Source of the DNA: Bryobacteraceae bacterium | GTDB lineage: Bacteria > Acidobacteriota > Terriglobia > Bryobacterales > Bryobacteraceae | Direction of reading: 5' to 3' | DNA length: 8,279 nt | NCBI GenBank assembly: GCA_014379815.1 | Contig: JACMLA010000286.1 | Location: 1 to 8,279 of the forward strand | Shown: piece by piece, positions 6,697 to 8,279 of the stretch | How the letters are laid out: every line of letters begins with the position of its first letter | Numbering within the stretch: position 1 is the stretch's first letter | Position numbers and translations under genes: made by a program | The notes under the pieces: generated by a model | The model's database searches: none | Told to the model about the DNA's origin: nothing | What the model saw: the letters and a program-made list of their open reading frames with translations, nothing else

Positions 6697-7337
6697 TTCG
6701 GGTACTTGTTGCTGACGATCACGGCGTAGTTCGCAAAGGTGTGCGGTTTCTTCTGGCCCAGGAGCCAGATATTGAGGTCGTTGGTGAAGCTGAAAACGGA
6801 CAGGACGCAGTTCGTCTGTCCGCCGAGTTGCTGCCCGACGTGATCTTAATCGACATCGCAATGCCAATGCTGAACGGCATCGACGCAGCCGCCCGGATCA
6901 CACGCACCACTTCGGGCATCGGAGTGATCATCCTCAGCATGTATTCCGACGAGGAGTACCTTGTGCGAGGGCTCGCAGCCGGCGCTCGGGGCTATCTGCT
7001 AAAGGACTGCGCAGAGCCGGATATGGTCAGGGCAGTTCGTGCGGTGGCTCAGGGACGAACGTTTTTCAGCCCCGCTATTGCCCACATGTTAATGGAAGAT
7101 TACGTGCGGCGTTTGCAACGGGAAGGGCTGCAGGATTCTTATGATCTGCTGACGGAGCGCGAGCGCGAAGTACTCCAGCTATTGGCTGAAGGCAATAGCA
7201 ACAAACAGGTGGCGGCCATCCTGAATCTGAGCACCTACACGGTCGAGACGCATCGCACGAATCTAATGCAGAAACTGAACCTTCACAACACGGCAGAGAT
7301 CGTGATTTATGCCATGCGCAAGAAGGTCATCTCGTGA
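6693..7337 (+). CDS. Response regulator, NarL/FixJ family (receiver + LuxR-type HTH)
   Basis: This cytoplasmic DNA-binding regulator (214 aa, standard family length) is partner of the kinase just upstream. The receiver domain (about 1-120) shows the acidic pair D8-D9, phospho-acceptor D54 (VILIDIAMP), S82 (IILSMY) and K104 (LLKD). The LuxR/GerE HTH domain (about 151-214) starts with LLTEREREVLQLLAEGNSNK and continues with the recognition region LSTYTVETHRTNLMQKL, then NTAEIVIYA. All residues needed for phosphorylation are present, so the protein should be active. The ATG overlaps the kinase TGA as ATGA and no Shine-Dalgarno is clear, so translation is probably coupled. It likely regulates the divergent efflux operon and possibly its own operon; the target sites are not proven. 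Confidence 0.95.
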   Translation: MIRVLVADDHGVVRKGVRFLLAQEPDIEVVGEAENGQDAVRLSAELLPDVILIDIAMPMLNGIDAAARITRTTSGIGVIILSMYSDEEYLVRGLAAGARGYLLKDCAEPDMVRAVRAVAQGRTFFSPAIAHMLMEDYVRRLQREGLQDSYDLLTEREREVLQLLAEGNSNKQVAAILNLSTYTVETHRTNLMQKLNLHNTAEIVIYAMRKKVIS

Positions 7338-7459
7338 TGCCCATAGATCTAAGGCAGCACCTTGCGCTTGAGAGGACCCTGTTAGCGTACGTTAGGACCG
7401 GACTCGGGCTGATGGGTGTCGGCTTTGTGGCAGCTCAAATTTCATTTCTGCCATCCTGA
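7337..7459 (+). pseudogene. DUF202 (YidH-like) membrane protein, N-terminal fragment of 40 codons
   Basis: A short frame starts at ATG 7337, whose A is the last base of the regulator stop (TGATG); a GTG at 7334 in the same frame is an alternative. It ends at TGA 7457-7459. The peptide contains LALERTLLAYVRTGLGLMG followed by VGFVAAQ, which matches the start of DUF202 proteins, whose mark is LAxERTxLAWxRTxLALxGFGFVxAR. Family members are normally about 70-120 aa with further membrane segments; here the frame stops within or just after the first one. Neither of the other two plus-strand frames continues the family. Its start position suggests it was the third gene of the kinase/regulator operon before its 3' part was lost. 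It might still give a one-TM microprotein. DUF202 function is not known. Confidence 0.6.
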
Positions 7460-7560
7460 CCGCGAACACAAGCATCAGGGTGGTGGAGTGTATCGAAAGT
7501 ACATTCGATTTGCTTTCCAACGTATGAAAAATCGGGCAGTTGCTCGCGAGTGTTAACCAC

Positions 7561-8138
7561 TGCATTCGCCTGATCGCTACGCGATCCATTTACCGCGCTA
7601 TTCCGTTTGTCGGCATCGGACTCTCCGAAGTTGGTTCGGACGACGACGTTAGTGTCACTCGCAAACTCAGAAGCGCGGTGACGTTTCGTAATTCAAGCGG
7701 AAGCTGCGTGATCTGCCAACTGCTGAACGAATTTGCGATGGTGGCATCGGTCGTATTCAGAGGCGAAGCTTGCCCGTATACCGCAAACGTTTCCGCAGCC
7801 CCAGCCAGTTTCAAGGAAACATTCAGAGTCGTGGGAGTGTGAATAGGAACGTCTACGGAAGGATTCTCATATGGCGCGAATCCCTGGAGATCCACGTTGA
7901 CTCGATAGCTGCCGGGGCTCAGCGAAGGAAAAAGAAACGCTCCCGCCTCGCTGGTTCTCGCTTCCCGGACGGCGGCATTCGATAGATTCGTTGCTCGCAC
8001 AACTGCCGCGGCAGCGGAGCGTCCTTGCGGATCGGTAACATTGCCCGAGAGTCGAGACAGGCCCAGTTGAGCGTTCGAAGGCAAAGGAGCGAGGAGCGTG
8101 GCCGCAAGGATCAGTACTGCTGGAATCATTGTGCGCAT
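7561..8138 (-). pseudogene. TonB-dependent/Oar-like receptor remnant, N-terminal, frameshifted
   Basis: The start at ATG 8138 gives a signal peptide (MRTMIPAVLILAATLLAPLP, SNA then Q). A carboxypeptidase-regulatory-like beta fold follows (SGNVTDPQGR at 31-40, GAFLFPSLSPGSYRVNVDLQGF at 66-87), then the plug-type entry WQITQLPLELRNVTALLSL (141-159). Beyond R160 this frame runs into unrelated sequence and stops at 7590. The family resumes in another frame from about 7650: VVVRTNFGESDADKRN, then SAVNGSRSDQAN, ending at about 7561. Expected receptor sequence after that (a DGVDVND-like motif and the whole barrel, normally around 1000 residues) is absent. The shifted frame runs on to a stop at 7435 without family similarity. 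So there is at least one frameshift near 7648-7661 plus a large 3' loss. An upstream ATG at 8201 is open but gives a poor N-terminus. No ribosome site is evident. Confidence 0.8.
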
Positions 8139-8279
8139 ATCGTGAAATGAACAGACAGCGTAAACTGGAAAGCTTTCGAAGCGAAGCAATGGTCGCCGCA
8201 CGGGCGCGTGATCGCTAGGCCGGCGGGCAACAAAAGGAAATGAGTGGGAGCGGCGATCCTCCGAGATTCGCCGCCCCCC
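8139..8279. other. Right-end segment without a supported gene
   Basis: This holds the upstream flank of the receptor remnant. A perfect 10-bp palindrome GAAAGCTTTC (8168-8177) runs into TTCGAA (8175-8180), followed by CGAAG direct repeats. The last bases are a C-rich run. No promoter, RNA gene or coding frame can be supported. Confidence 0.4.

Noticed and set aside
7492..7509. Possible terminator hairpin ATCGAA-AGTACA-TTCGAT followed by TTTGCTTT
   Set aside because: The stem is only 6 bp with few G·C pairs and the T-tract is interrupted; too weak to call as a terminator for the two-component operon.
7392..7589. Minus-strand open frame of 65 codons between the DUF202 stub and the receptor relic
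   Set aside because: No family similarity, no ribosome site, and it spans the presumed deletion junction; most likely chance.
1..8279. CRISPR array, tRNA/rRNA, integrase, transposase or phage gene
   Set aside because: No regularly spaced repeats, no cloverleaf-like or rRNA-like stretch, and no coding frame with the relevant motifs was seen on either strand.

Overview
The window reads as one chromosomal locus of a Gram-negative bacterium of roughly average to moderately high GC. The most likely source is Acidobacteriota, perhaps the Bryobacterales/Solibacter side. This rests on recalled family features: a TonB-receptor relic with an N-terminal carboxypeptidase-regulatory-like fold and the phrases ITQLPLELRNV and RNSAVNGSRSDQAN, and an RND pump with an IDN motif in TM4. 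No ribosomal or other phylogenetic marker is present, so the assignment is inference.

Left two thirds (1-5218, minus strand): a complete tripartite efflux operon, read right to left. It encodes a lipoprotein periplasmic adaptor (3989-5218), an RND inner-membrane permease (863-3985) and a TolC-type outer-membrane channel (1-866, C-terminus beyond the left edge). The genes are tightly packed: 3 nt between adaptor and permease, and a 4-nt GTGA overlap between permease and channel. The channel gene starts at GTG behind a strong Shine-Dalgarno sequence that lies inside the last permease codons.

Middle (5219-5361): a 143-bp divergent intergenic region carrying three kinds of dyad symmetry. It must contain the control sites for the pump operon and for the two-component operon.

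Right of centre (5362-7459, plus strand): a two-component operon. A two-TM sensor histidine kinase of the NarX/DegS (HisKA_3) class overlaps by ATGA with a NarL/FixJ-type response regulator. The regulator stop overlaps the start of a 40-codon DUF202-like frame that looks like the N-terminal half of a membrane protein. Divergent placement suggests that this kinase/regulator pair controls the efflux operon.

Right end (about 7435-8279): gene remains. A minus-strand N-terminal piece of a TonB-dependent/Oar-like receptor has a frameshift near 7650 and loses family similarity near 7560. It therefore faces the truncated DUF202 gene across about 100 bp with no recognisable content, which looks like a deletion or rearrangement scar. 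The last 140 bp hold no gene that can be supported. No RNA gene, CRISPR array, insertion sequence or integrase was found. The layout is a familiar one (regulated RND pump). The unusual points are the non-canonical proton-relay residues in the permease, the dyads in the divergent promoter region, and the relic junction.
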